This document shows positions 50,874 to 59,697 of a DNA stretch of 64,000 bases, one piece after another. Both the position numbers and the translations under genes were made by a program. The stretch is taken from the NCBI GenBank assembly GCA_947178125.1, contig CAMWXB010000011.1:1-64000 (forward strand), given 5' to 3'. The notes under the pieces are model-generated. The model did no database searches, was not told where the DNA came from, and saw only the letters and a list, made by a program, of their open reading frames with translations. The stretch is from an uncultured Lachnospiraceae bacterium (GTDB taxonomy: Bacteria; Bacillota; Clostridia; Lachnospirales; Lachnospiraceae). Each line of letters starts with the position of its first letter. Position 1 is the stretch's first letter.

Positions 50874-52430
50874 GTGGAATTAGTGAAAAAGAAGATACAT
50901 ATGGACCGTGTTGCCAGCAAAGCCGGAACCCAGATGGTGTTGGAAGAGGATGTAAATATATCGGATAACAGACCGGATGCCAGTCATCTGATTGCTGTCA
51001 AAGGGGATGTCATCATGGACGAAATCCGTGTGGGTGACGACCGCGTCAATCTGAAAGGCAGGCTGCAGGTGCAGATGCTGTATCTGACGGAAGAGGAGGG
51101 TATGTGTGCCAGTATGCAGGCGGAACTGCCGCTGGAAGAAAAAATCAACATGGAAGGAGTTCATAATGGTGATACGGTGCTGTCTTCCTGGGTTATTGAA
51201 GATTTGACAGTCGGCCTGATCAATTCCCGGAAAATGAGCGTTCAGGCGATGATTTCCTTTGAACTGGAACTGGAAGAAAAACTGGAGCAGGAGGCAGCGG
51301 TGGATATTTATCATGAAGAGCCCGTTGAATATCGCAAACAGATTTATCCATTACTACAGATGGCTGTCAACAAAAAAGACATCTTCCGTATCAAGGAAGA
51401 GATGGAACTGCCGAGCAATCTGCCGAATGCCTTTCAGATCATCTGGCACAGCATTTCGCTGAACAACATAGAATTTCGTGCGCTTGATGAAAAAATTGCA
51501 TTGCAGGGCGAGATGAAAGCCTTTTTCCTGTATGAAGGGGAGGGGGATAACGACAAGACCCTCTGGTACGAAAACACGGTACCCTTCAGCGGTATGATAG
51601 AATGCCATGGATGCCGGGAAAATATGATGCCGGATATCCGCTATACCACCTCTCAGTGCAGTGTGGAGATAAAACCGGATTTTGATGGAGAGGAAAGAGT
51701 TTTCTGTGTGGAAAATGTGCTCGATCTGGAGATTCGTCTTTATGAAGAAGAAAATCTGGAAGTATTGTCGGATATTTACGGGGTGTCCAAAGAAATTGAA
51801 GCGGTGACGACGGAAGTCTCGTTGAAGGGCCTGTTGCTGCATAGCAGCGGAAAATGTAAGGTGGCGGACCATGCGAGAATACAGAACACGGAAATGCACA
51901 TTTACCAGCTGCTGCATAATGAGGGAGAGATTCAGATAGAAGAACAATCCATTGAGGAGAACGGTATTTCCATAAGCGGCACGCTGCATGTTATGACGGT
52001 CTATCTTTGCACTAACGGACAAAATACGCTGTATGCAACGAAAAGTTCCCTGCCCTTTAAGCATTTCATCGATGTGCCGGGGATTGAATCATCCTGTGTT
52101 TATCATATTCACTGGAATCTGGAGCAGCTTCTCGTTACGATGCTGGACAGCGATGAGCTGGACATCAAGGCAGCATTGAATTTTGAAGCCCTTGTCTTTA
52201 CATCAAAAAAAGCCAGTTTCGTTACGGATATCAAGGTAGAGGAGCTGGATATGAATAAGATCAGCGAGCTTCCCGGCATCGTTATCTACATTGCGGGAAC
52301 GGGAGATACGCTCTGGGACATCGGTAAGAAGTATTATGTATCGATTGCGCAGTTAAAAGAAGTCAATGAACTGGTTTCGGAAGAGATAAAAGCGGGAGAT
52401 AAAATCCTGGTCGTGAAAGGGGTATCCTGA
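50874..52430 (+). CDS. sipL: Spore morphogenetic protein SipL (DUF3794/SPOCS plus LysM)
   Basis: A 518-aa protein with SPOCS/DUF3794 repeats (about 35-135, 170-280, 325-440; each with a VKGDV or L-x-G-x-L strand pattern) and a C-terminal LysM domain (YIAGTGDTLWDIGKKYYVSI). This matches SipL of Clostridioides difficile in both domain order and length; SipL binds SpoIVA through LysM to attach the coat to the forespore. The GTG start at 50874 follows TGGAGGG by six bases. The sigma-E-type promoter fits mother-cell expression. An intrinsic terminator ends the gene. Confidence 0.88.
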   Translation: MELVKKKIHMDRVASKAGTQMVLEEDVNISDNRPDASHLIAVKGDVIMDEIRVGDDRVNLKGRLQVQMLYLTEEEGMCASMQAELPLEEKINMEGVHNGDTVLSSWVIEDLTVGLINSRKMSVQAMISFELELEEKLEQEAAVDIYHEEPVEYRKQIYPLLQMAVNKKDIFRIKEEMELPSNLPNAFQIIWHSISLNNIEFRALDEKIALQGEMKAFFLYEGEGDNDKTLWYENTVPFSGMIECHGCRENMMPDIRYTTSQCSVEIKPDFDGEERVFCVENVLDLEIRLYEEENLEVLSDIYGVSKEIEAVTTEVSLKGLLLHSSGKCKVADHARIQNTEMHIYQLLHNEGEIQIEEQSIEENGISISGTLHVMTVYLCTNGQNTLYATKSSLPFKHFIDVPGIESSCVYHIHWNLEQLLVTMLDSDELDIKAALNFEALVFTSKKASFVTDIKVEELDMNKISELPGIVIYIAGTGDTLWDIGKKYYVSIAQLKEVNELVSEEIKAGDKILVVKGVS

Positions 52431-52469
52431 GAAAAAACGTTACCGGAATCCGGTTAAACAGGTTCACAG

Positions 52470-52511
52470 AGTGCAGGCTGACTGGCTTAGAATGGTCGGC
52501 TTGCGCTTTTT
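52470..52511 (+). terminator. Intrinsic terminator after sipL
   Basis: AGTGCAGGCTGAC (52470-52482) pairs, with a few G-U pairs, with GTCGGCTTGCGCT (52495-52507), followed by five T. Confidence 0.85.
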
Positions 52512-52591
52512 CCTTTTACTTTTGTTAAAACATATGATATGATAATACAGGAATCATGCTCAGCTTTTTCGAGCTAATAGGGGGAAAGAAT

Positions 52592-53359
52592 ATGAAACGT
52601 AAGGGACACAACCATCGGGAAACCTTTTCCATACTGTTTATTTCCCATGCGGGGCAAAAGAACAAGCAGATTAATATTTCACAGACTGCGTCCCGCTTTA
52701 TTCTCTTTTTGCTGATATTCTTATTACTCGTTATCTGCGGTGGTGCCGGCTGGCTGGGGTGGATGCTTTATCATGGAGCATTGCCGGGAGGCGGACAGGA
52801 TAATCTGCGCGCGCAGTTAGAATCTCAGACACAATTGGTTCAGCAGTTAGAGGCGGAAAAGGAAAGCCTGAACAATGAAATGCAGGCGCTCGTACAGGAA
52901 AACGAGGCGCTGCGTCAAAGTGCGGAAACAGAAAGTGGGGAGACGGGAGAAGGGGTTGAAGCAGAGGAAGAGACAGAAACTGCATCGGATGCCGGCATTC
53001 CAACACGTTATCCGTCATCGTCCACGAGCAGTCTGTTGTCGAATTATTCAGAAGAGGAACCGTATCTGTCAATCAGTACACACGAGGAAGGAAACATTGT
53101 AGCAACAGGCAGGGGTACGGTGATTGCCGTTTCATCGGATGACACTTACCCGGTCATCGTTGAGGTGGAACATGAAAAGGGCTATAAGACACGCTATTTG
53201 TGCCATCAGGATGCAGAAGTGAAGGCGAGTGAAGGGGCGCAGGTCGAGGCCGGAGATACTTTATTTACAATTATTACAGATGAGACACAGCTGGACTATC
53301 AGATTCTTTTTGAAGAGGAACCGATCGATCCGCTGACTGTCATAGAAGCGAAAGGATAA
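52592..53359 (+). CDS. M23-like membrane protein, bactofilin partner
   Basis: A 255-aa protein: basic N-terminus, one transmembrane helix (FILFLLIFLLLVICGGAGWL), a coiled coil (about 70-115, QLVQQLEAEKESLNNEMQAL), an acidic linker, and a C-terminal LytM-like domain (about 165-255: GRGTVIAVSSDDTYPVIVEV, TRYLCHQDAEVKASEGAQVE). Zinc ligands appear incomplete, so enzymatic activity is doubtful. The bactofilin gene starts 15 bases after it; this pairing of M23-like protein and bactofilin is common and serves cell shape. I chose the ATG at 52592 after GGGGGAAAG rather than an earlier ATG at 52556. Confidence 0.82.
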   Translation: MKRKGHNHRETFSILFISHAGQKNKQINISQTASRFILFLLIFLLLVICGGAGWLGWMLYHGALPGGGQDNLRAQLESQTQLVQQLEAEKESLNNEMQALVQENEALRQSAETESGETGEGVEAEEETETASDAGIPTRYPSSSTSSLLSNYSEEEPYLSISTHEEGNIVATGRGTVIAVSSDDTYPVIVEVEHEKGYKTRYLCHQDAEVKASEGAQVEAGDTLFTIITDETQLDYQILFEEEPIDPLTVIEAKG

Positions 53360-53373
53360 GAGGAGGAATTAAA

Positions 53374-53844
53374 ATGATGAATCGGAACAAAAACAAAAAT
53401 AGCGCAATGGAGTTAAAAGCCAAAATCGGTACGGTAATTGGCCCGGGTGCCGTTTTTGACGGACATTTCGAGACGCCTGAGTCTGTCAGGGTGGACGGAA
53501 CGATAAACGGAAACTGTAACTGTAAAGAGTTGCTCATTGTCGGCGTGGAAGGAAAAATTAATGGAGATATTACTTCTCAGAATGTGATCATTTCTGGTAA
53601 GGTGGAGGGAGACATTATTGCAAACGGCAAGCTGGAACTGCTTTCGACAGGTAAGCTGGTCGGCAATATTACTGCGCGCTCTCTTGTTGTTGACGAAGAT
53701 GCGTGCTTCGACGGCAGATGTACGATGACGACCAGTTCGGAACATAACAATATGGCATCCATGCTCGATAAGGATAAGAGCAAAGACAAGAGCAGTACTT
53801 CCGTAGAATTGGATGTGAAGCCGGATGTGAAGAAGAAATACTAA
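53374..53844 (+). CDS. Bactofilin
   Basis: A 156-aa cytoskeletal protein (PF04519) that forms filaments at the membrane without nucleotides. The beta-helical core runs over about 15-120 with VIGPGAVFDGHFETPESVRV, DGTINGNCNCKELLIV and GKVEGDIIANGKLELLSTG repeats, flanked by polar tails. The start follows AGAGGAGG. The C-terminal tail is rich in Lys, Asp and Ser. It probably organises its M23-like neighbour at defined sites on the envelope. Confidence 0.95.
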   Translation: MMNRNKNKNSAMELKAKIGTVIGPGAVFDGHFETPESVRVDGTINGNCNCKELLIVGVEGKINGDITSQNVIISGKVEGDIIANGKLELLSTGKLVGNITARSLVVDEDACFDGRCTMTTSSEHNNMASMLDKDKSKDKSSTSVELDVKPDVKKKY

Positions 53845-53888
53845 GAACAGAGAAGCGGAAAGTACATAATAAAAAGAAGCGGAAGATA

Positions 53889-53923
53889 AAACAGAGCCGA
53901 CATTTTTGCCAGGCTCTGTTTTT
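53889..53923. terminator. Intrinsic terminator between bactofilin and GH31 genes
   Basis: AAACAGAGCC (53889-53898) pairs with GGCTCTGTTT (53912-53921), followed by a T run; A-rich bases on the left allow use from the minus-strand GH31 gene too. Confidence 0.88.
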
Positions 53924-53951
53924 GTGTTTATATATGCGGAATGGTTCAGTC

Positions 53952-56291
53952 TTATTCCGGCCGGATTTCTATTCTGTCAGCAGAGGGAATCACGATCGTG
54001 TCGTTTCCATTCTTTTTGGTGGATGCGCCCGCTGCCACGATGCCGGTCACATTGATGAGACGGATGGTGTAAGGCTTGGAAGCGGCGGCCTGCAGGAGAA
54101 TAGTCCCGTCCAGTTTTTTGGCAGAAATCTTTAAGTCGATTTCACCCTGCATATTGTAGATAATTGTGGAGGCTTCCTGCCCTTCCTGTAAAGCATAGAT
54201 TCTGATTTCAGCATCATCCGCATAATCGTAGTCGGGTCTGTCGTCCCGGCCAAGAGCAATGATGCTGTTTTCCTTTACCATGAGCGGAAGGTGCAGATAG
54301 TCGTATTCTTTTTCTATCCATGTACCGCCTTCCATCACTTCTCCGGTAAAAAAGTCTGTCCAGTTTCCTTTCGGCAGATAGAAAATGCCTTTGCTCTCAT
54401 CGTTGAAAACAGGAGCGACTAAGAGCGCATCGCCCAGCATATACTGTTTATCCAGATAGTGGCAGTTCCGGTCTTCCGTAAATTCCAACACCATGCTGCG
54501 CATCGTCGGGACACCGGTGCGGGAAGTATCGATCGCTGTTCTGTATAAATAAGGCATCAGGGATGCTTTCAGTTTGGTGAAGCTTCTCAAAACGTCTACC
54601 GCCTCTTCGTCATACAGCCAGGGAACGCGGTAAGAATGACTGCCGTGCAGGCGGCTGTGGGAGGAAAGCAGACCGAAAGCCACCCAGCGTTTGTAGACAT
54701 CCGCTGTGGAAGTATGTTCAAAACCGCCGATATCATGCGCCCAGTAACCGAAGCCTGACATTAACAGGGAAAGGCCGCCGCGCAGGCTTTCTTCCATCGA
54801 TTCATAATCGGACCAGCAGTCGCCGCCCCAGTGTACCGGGAATTTCTGTCCGCCGACAGTCGCGGAACGCGCGAACAGGACCGCTTCGCCTTTGCCGCGT
54901 TTTTTCTCCAATAATTCGTAAACGGTCTGATTGTAAAGGTAAGTGTAAAAGTTGTGCATCTTTTCCGGGTCGGAACCGTCAAAATAAACGCAGTTGACCG
55001 GAATCCTTTCGCCGAAATCCGTTTTGAAACAGTCCACTCCCATATCCAGAAGAACTTCCAGTTTGTCCTGGAACCACTTACATGCGGCGGGATTGGTGAA
55101 GTCCACGAGCGCCATGCCGGGCTGCCACATATCCCATTGCCATACGTCGCCGTTCGGCCGCTTGAGGAAATAACCTTTTTCCATGCCTTCCGCGAACAGT
55201 ATGGATTCCTGGCCGATATAGGGATTGATCCAGACGCAGATATTCAGGCCCTTGGCTTTGATTCTTTGCAGCATTCCCGCCGGGTCGGGGAATACATCGT
55301 CATCCCATACGAAGTTGCTCCAGTGAAAGCCTTTCATCCAGAAGCAGTCGAAGTGGAAGGTGCGGAGCGGGATATCGCGCTCCAGCATACCGTCGATAAA
55401 GCTCATGACAGTCTCTTCGTCGTAGTTTGTCGTAAAAGAAGTGGAGAGCCACAGACCGAAAGTCCAGGGAGCCGGCAGGGATGGCTTTCCGGTCAGGTCG
55501 GTATATCTCATTAAGACTTCTTTCATAGTCGGTCCGTTGAAGAAGAAATAATCGAGGCTGCCGCCTTTGACGCTGAAAGCGGCTTTGGTCACATTTTCCG
55601 TAGCGAACTCGAAGGAAACTTTTTCCGGATGGTTCACGAGAACGCCGTAACCTTTGTTGGAAAGGTAAAAAGGAATGTTCTTGTAAGACTGCTCGGTACT
55701 CGTGCCGCCGTCTTCGTTATAGATTTCCACGGTCTGTCCGTTCTTGACAAACGGCGTGAAGCGTTCGCCCGTGCCGTATAACAGTTCGCCGACACCGATG
55801 CTCAACTGCTGGCGCATCCAGGTATCCTGAAGGTCGCCTTCCAGGTCAAAACAGTCTCCCGTCCAGTTCGCTTTCATCATGGCGAGGTCTCTTGGAGCGC
55901 TCTGAGTAATGACTTTACCATTCCTGATATAGCGCATATACCATCTTTTTTTGCCGATTTCAAGGGAAAGAGAGCCGCTCGTAACGGTCAGCGTATCTTC
56001 GTTATCTTCTACCTGCAGGGTCTGCGGATTTCCGAGATTTAAATCAAAAACCGGGCTCTTTTGGCATGTTCCCATATAATGGTCGGTCTGTACACGGATA
56101 ACGTCCGGCATCGGGGAGGTGATGCGTATTGTCAGATTCGCTCCGCCCAGCGTAGCGCCCCTGTCGTTGACCGGATGAGTCGGCGTGCACAGCGTGACTT
56201 CTTTTTCCTTGATGGTGGCATAATAGACCTGTGCAGGAGAAAAACAGCCCATTCCCTCCTTTAACAGCCAGTAGCCGTGATTAAATTTCAT
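53952..56291 (-). CDS. yicI: Alpha-xylosidase, glycoside hydrolase family 31
   Basis: A 779-aa enzyme that releases terminal alpha-xylose, for example from xyloglucan oligosaccharides. The N-terminal beta-sandwich is followed by the TIM barrel: FHFDCFWMKGFHWSNFVWD, the nucleophile D425 in CFKTDFGERIP (the KTDFGE wording typical of alpha-xylosidases such as YicI) and the acid D491 in VHWGGDCWSDY. The C-terminal beta domains are complete. No signal peptide, so cytoplasmic. I chose the ATG at 56291, preceded by a GGAGG site; the open frame extends 18 codons further without support. It shares the locus with a GH3 enzyme and importer. Confidence 0.95.
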   Translation of the reverse strand: MKFNHGYWLLKEGMGCFSPAQVYYATIKEKEVTLCTPTHPVNDRGATLGGANLTIRITSPMPDVIRVQTDHYMGTCQKSPVFDLNLGNPQTLQVEDNEDTLTVTSGSLSLEIGKKRWYMRYIRNGKVITQSAPRDLAMMKANWTGDCFDLEGDLQDTWMRQQLSIGVGELLYGTGERFTPFVKNGQTVEIYNEDGGTSTEQSYKNIPFYLSNKGYGVLVNHPEKVSFEFATENVTKAAFSVKGGSLDYFFFNGPTMKEVLMRYTDLTGKPSLPAPWTFGLWLSTSFTTNYDEETVMSFIDGMLERDIPLRTFHFDCFWMKGFHWSNFVWDDDVFPDPAGMLQRIKAKGLNICVWINPYIGQESILFAEGMEKGYFLKRPNGDVWQWDMWQPGMALVDFTNPAACKWFQDKLEVLLDMGVDCFKTDFGERIPVNCVYFDGSDPEKMHNFYTYLYNQTVYELLEKKRGKGEAVLFARSATVGGQKFPVHWGGDCWSDYESMEESLRGGLSLLMSGFGYWAHDIGGFEHTSTADVYKRWVAFGLLSSHSRLHGSHSYRVPWLYDEEAVDVLRSFTKLKASLMPYLYRTAIDTSRTGVPTMRSMVLEFTEDRNCHYLDKQYMLGDALLVAPVFNDESKGIFYLPKGNWTDFFTGEVMEGGTWIEKEYDYLHLPLMVKENSIIALGRDDRPDYDYADDAEIRIYALQEGQEASTIIYNMQGEIDLKISAKKLDGTILLQAAASKPYTIRLINVTGIVAAGASTKKNGNDTIVIPSADRIEIRPE

Positions 56292-56428
56292 TGTAACCTC
56301 CGTTCTGAAAAAAGCGGCTCGTTCACTGATTATGAAGGGCAGCATTTTTCTTAAAAAATAAGTTGAATGATATTATTATTTGATTATAAATGGAAAATAT
56401 TGAAAAAGATAGACTATTTTTGAAAAAG

Positions 56429-56462
56429 AAAAAACCCCCCTCAAATTTCAACCGGGGGGGGG
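56429..56462 (-). terminator. Terminator of the AraC-type gene, formed by C and G runs
   Basis: On the minus strand a run of nine C (56462-56454) pairs with GGGGGG (56440-56435), followed by six T. The C run is also the last three proline codons of the regulator, so coding sequence and terminator overlap. The length of the run could vary by slippage. Confidence 0.8.
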
Positions 56463-57419
56463 TAATTCTGCGCACGGCGATAATTGTGTTATCCGGTATT
56501 GCGATGGCGTCATGCAATATCGGTGTTTAAATGCACGCGTGAAATTTTCCGGATTCTCATAGCCCAGGGCCTGGCTGATCTGTGAGACAGTCATGTCTGA
56601 GTTTGTCAGAAAACTTTCCGCCTTTTGAAAACGGATTCTGCCGAGTAATTCGGAAAAATTGCAGCCGAGATGATTTTTCAGATATTTGGAGCAGTAAGGT
56701 ACGGTATAGTGAAGTCTTTCGGCTAATGCCGTAAGGGTGATCGTGTCATATTGCTCATAGATCAGAGAAAGAATCTCGTTATTGCGGTCGTTTCCGGGCG
56801 CGGTTCTGAGAGCATCCTGATGGGTGCGGCTCAAAGAGGTGAATAAAAGAACCAGCATACCGGTGAGGACTCTGTCCGTATAGTCATCGGCATTTGCCAT
56901 CAGATCGAGCATCTGCATCATAATGCTCCGCAGCTCGTCATTCTGTCCGGTATGGAATAAGAGATATGTTTCGGAATCGTTCCGGTAAATGCTGTTTTTC
57001 AGAAATTCTCCAAGACAGTCCTGTCCATTCAGGATACCCGAGAAGATATTTTCAAAGGCATCCGGGTGGATCAGAATCGCGATGCAGTTGCCGGTGTTCT
57101 CCGGCAGGGCATGATGAGCCGGCGGCGGCAGAATATAAAGGTCGCCTGTATAGAAACGTTTCGGGTGCTGATTGATCAGATGAGTTTCGTTTCCTGACAA
57201 TACATAGACCATTTCAAAAAAACTATGTGTATGCTCTGACTGGGAAATTGTCGGGTTTTCCAGAACGATGATATTATGTTTGAAGTCCTCGGTGTAATGA
57301 TGGATAGTCTGTATATATTGTAATACAGATTCCCATGTAATCACAGGCACGAAACGCTTTGTGCTTTCCGTGTCAAATAATTCATTTAACAGTATTTGAT
57401 TGTTTTTTCCATTCGTCAT
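56448..57419 (-). CDS. AraC-family regulator with cupin-like sensor domain
   Basis: A 323-aa regulator. The N-terminal cupin-type domain (about 55-150) has the HTHSFFEMVYVLSG and GDLYILPPPAHHAL motifs. The C-terminal double helix-turn-helix has LTALAERLHYTVPYCSKYLK and VSQISQALGYENPENFTRAF, ending MTPSQYR. It lies between the GH31 gene (same strand, downstream) and the divergent permease operon, so it probably activates both in response to a xylose-containing sugar. The last residues LPPPG come from a nine-C run that is also part of its terminator. Confidence 0.92.
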   Translation of the reverse strand: MTNGKNNQILLNELFDTESTKRFVPVITWESVLQYIQTIHHYTEDFKHNIIVLENPTISQSEHTHSFFEMVYVLSGNETHLINQHPKRFYTGDLYILPPPAHHALPENTGNCIAILIHPDAFENIFSGILNGQDCLGEFLKNSIYRNDSETYLLFHTGQNDELRSIMMQMLDLMANADDYTDRVLTGMLVLLFTSLSRTHQDALRTAPGNDRNNEILSLIYEQYDTITLTALAERLHYTVPYCSKYLKNHLGCNFSELLGRIRFQKAESFLTNSDMTVSQISQALGYENPENFTRAFKHRYCMTPSQYRITQLSPCAELPPPG

Positions 57420-57553
57420 TTTTTTACCGCTTTCAGAAAGAATCCCCTTAATTTATATTAATATAACATAAAACTGCATAAAAAACAACCGACGATGTTA
57501 AAAAATGATAGTATATTTGATTAAGTTTTGCCATGCTCAATAGAGTTTTATTC

Positions 57554-57562
57554 TGTTATAAT
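57554..57562 (+). promoter_or_regulatory. Extended -10 promoter of the xylo-oligosaccharide ABC operon
   Basis: TGT directly before a perfect TATAAT (57557-57562) forms an extended -10. There is no good -35 at 17 bases, which suits an activator-dependent promoter, perhaps using the divergent AraC-type protein. Confidence 0.6.
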
Positions 57563-57634
57563 TAAGCAAGGTGCCAATAAAAAATGAAAAAAAGATGGAA
57601 AAATTAGACATCTTGACAGAAAGGGTGGGGGTAT

Positions 57635-58573
57635 ATGGCAAAAAAGAACGCAAATACTGGAAAGGGAAAGCAGAAGCTGAGCCTGCAGCTTTTGTGGAAG
57701 CAGCGATATCTGTTAATGATGTCACTACCGTTCGTTATCTGGCTCATTATTTTTAAGTACATACCGTTATGGGGCTGGACGATGGCCTTTCAGGAGGTGA
57801 AACCCGCAACATTTGCAATCCCGATCTGGGAAAGAGCTTTTACGGGGTTCGGGAACTTTGCGAAGGCTTTCGGCGACCGGCTTTTCAAACAGACAATGAT
57901 CAATACGATCGGTATCAGTATTATTGATATCGGTATCGGTACGATTGTTGCGATTGCGTTTGCCGTACTTTTGAATGAAATGCAGTTCATTAAATTCAAG
58001 AAGCTGACACAGACAATTTCTTACCTGCCTCACTTCGTATCATGGGTCATCATCGCAAGTATCGCCAAGAATATCTTCAATGACGGTGGAGTCATTGATA
58101 CCCTGACGAATTCTAATCTGCATTTGATGAGTACCAATTCTATCTTAATATGGTTTGTTATCGTTATCATCAACTGCTGGAAGGAAATGGGATGGAATGC
58201 CATTATTTATCTATCTTCCATGGCAGGTATCGATCCGGGCCTGTATGAGGCGGCGAAGATGGACGGTGCGAACAGATGGCAGAGAATATGGCACATTACG
58301 CTTCCGGGCATCCGCTCGACAATCATTGTATTGCTGATCATGAATATCGGCGGTGCGCTGAATGTCGGAATGGAACGTCAGATGCTGCTCAGCAATGCGC
58401 TCGTGCAGGATCATACGATGGTTCTGTCCTGGTTCTCTTATGAAAGAGGTATTGGAACGGGTGATTACGGTCTTGGTACTGCTATCGGTGTATTCCAGTC
58501 CGTTGTCGGCCTGGCCCTGCTGCTGATCGCCAATAAGATTGCCGGTATGGTCGGCGAAGATAAGCTGATTTAG
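57635..58573 (+). CDS. ABC sugar transporter permease, LplB type
   Basis: A 312-aa membrane permease with about six helices. Family marks are LPFVIWLIIFKYIPLWGWTM near the N-terminus and the EAA loop YEAAKMDGANRWQRIWHITL. First gene of the rightward operon: permease, permease, binding protein, GH3. The ribosome site GGGTGGGGG lies just before the ATG. No ATPase gene is nearby. Confidence 0.92.
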   Translation: MAKKNANTGKGKQKLSLQLLWKQRYLLMMSLPFVIWLIIFKYIPLWGWTMAFQEVKPATFAIPIWERAFTGFGNFAKAFGDRLFKQTMINTIGISIIDIGIGTIVAIAFAVLLNEMQFIKFKKLTQTISYLPHFVSWVIIASIAKNIFNDGGVIDTLTNSNLHLMSTNSILIWFVIVIINCWKEMGWNAIIYLSSMAGIDPGLYEAAKMDGANRWQRIWHITLPGIRSTIIVLLIMNIGGALNVGMERQMLLSNALVQDHTMVLSWFSYERGIGTGDYGLGTAIGVFQSVVGLALLLIANKIAGMVGEDKLI

Positions 58574-58584
58574 GGGGTGTGGAT

Positions 58585-59451
58585 ATGATAGCAAAGAAAA
58601 AGACGTGGTTTGATGTAGTTCTTGTATTATTTTTTATCGTGATCGTTATCATTACATTGTATCCATTCCTGAACGTGCTCGCGATTTCTTTAAACGATGC
58701 CACGGATACGCTGCGTAATATTAACTTTGTTATTCCGCGTAAGTTCACATTGAGCAACTACAAATATGTATTTCAGGATGCGGATATCATAAAGCCCTTC
58801 TTTCTGTCCGTTGTGAAAACGGTCGTAGGAACGCTGGCTGGCGTTGTCTGTACTGCGATGCTGGCGTATACGCTGAGCCGCCGGGATTTTATTTTCCATA
58901 AACCGTTTACGATTCTGTTCGTTGTTACGATGTATGTGAGCGGCGGTCTGATTCCGGAATATCTGCTGATCATGCGTACGCTGCGTCTTGGCAATAACTT
59001 TATGGTCTATATCCTGCCCGGTCTGATCTGGGTCTACAATATGATTCTGGTACGTTCCTTCATCGATGGACTGCCGACGGCATTGCAGGAAGCAGCAAAG
59101 CTTGACGGAGCAAATGATTTTCAGATATGGTACAAGGTCGTTATGCCTCTGTGTACGCCGGTTATCGCTACGATTGCTCTGTACTATGCGGTAGGTCAGT
59201 GGAACTCTTTCATGGATACCTATCTGTATGCGAAGAAGCTTCCGACGCTGCAGTACAAACTGTATGAGATCATGTCACAGGCGCAGATGCAGCTGGATAC
59301 TCATTCGACGAGTAACGTGACACAGGCCGTTACGCCGATGGCAATCCGTATGGCCGTTACGGTTGTGGCTACCGTTCCGATCATTGTCGTATATCCGTTC
59401 TTACAGAAGTATTTTGTAGGAGGTATGACGGTTGGTTCTGTAAAAGACTAG
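58585..59451 (+). CDS. ABC sugar transporter permease, LplC type
   Basis: A 288-aa membrane permease. It shows VIIITLYPFLNVLAISLNDA, with the EAA loop EAAKLDGANDFQIWYKVVMP and C-terminal PFLQKYFVGGMTVGSVKD. I chose the ATG at 58585, seven bases after TAGGGGG; the GTG at 58579 touches the ribosome site. The outer stem of the nested-hairpin element begins at the last base of its stop codon. Confidence 0.91.
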   Translation: MIAKKKTWFDVVLVLFFIVIVIITLYPFLNVLAISLNDATDTLRNINFVIPRKFTLSNYKYVFQDADIIKPFFLSVVKTVVGTLAGVVCTAMLAYTLSRRDFIFHKPFTILFVVTMYVSGGLIPEYLLIMRTLRLGNNFMVYILPGLIWVYNMILVRSFIDGLPTALQEAAKLDGANDFQIWYKVVMPLCTPVIATIALYYAVGQWNSFMDTYLYAKKLPTLQYKLYEIMSQAQMQLDTHSTSNVTQAVTPMAIRMAVTVVATVPIIVVYPFLQKYFVGGMTVGSVKD

Positions 59452-59535
59452 CGTGAGAAGAAGTTCTAAAGACGTTTCGCCAGTGGGCGAAACGCCAAGA
59501 ACTTCTACGGTTCGCGTTGCGAACCTTTCTCACGC
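59451..59535 (+). repeat. Three-way-junction hairpin element (copy A)
   Basis: Outer stem GCGTGAGAA (59451-59459) / TTCTCACGC (59527-59535). Arm 1: GAAGTTCT (59460-59467) / AGAACTTC (59498-59505), containing an inner 9-bp stem CGTTTCGCC/GGCGAAACG (59473-59481/59486-59494). Arm 2: GGTTCGC/GCGAACC (59509-59515/59519-59525). All pairs are perfect. The whole sequence folds as a three-way junction and is matched in plan by copy B at 61433. Confidence 0.85.
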
Positions 59536-59536
59536 A

Positions 59537-59634
59537 GGAGAATGCCTAAAAAGCGGCATTCTCCATCTGGGGAGTGCCTGCAATATGGGCATTCTTCATC
59601 CGGGGGATGCTTTTAAAGCGGCATTCGCCTCATT
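59537..59634 (+). repeat. Three tandem hairpin repeats of 32-33 bases
   Basis: Units start at 59537, 59569 and 59602. Each has the form GGnGAnTGC(C), a short A/T-rich loop, and GGCATTC, forming its own hairpin: GGAGAATGCC/GGCATTCTCC, GAGTGCC/GGGCATTC, GGATGC/GCATTC. They follow copy A directly and lie before the binding-protein gene. Confidence 0.75.
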
Positions 59635-59697
59635 GGTGATATGTAACCTGAATACGCTCAGGATATATATAGAGAGAAAAATAAGGAGGATTTATTT

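Noticed and set aside
52528-52546. A sigma-A promoter before the M23-like gene (TTGTTA with GATAAT)
   Set aside because: The spacer is only 13 bases; no alternative good pair was seen.
54954-55514. 186-codon plus-strand open frame inside the GH31 gene
   Set aside because: Antisense to conserved alpha-xylosidase sequence, including the nucleophile region.
57528-57562. TTGCCA as the -35 of the 57635 operon
   Set aside because: It is 23 bases from the -10 TATAAT, too far for a normal promoter; the extended -10 explanation is better.
59537-59634. CRISPR-like tandem repeats
   Set aside because: Units are adjacent with no unique spacers and no cas genes nearby; each unit is a hairpin of 32-33 bases.
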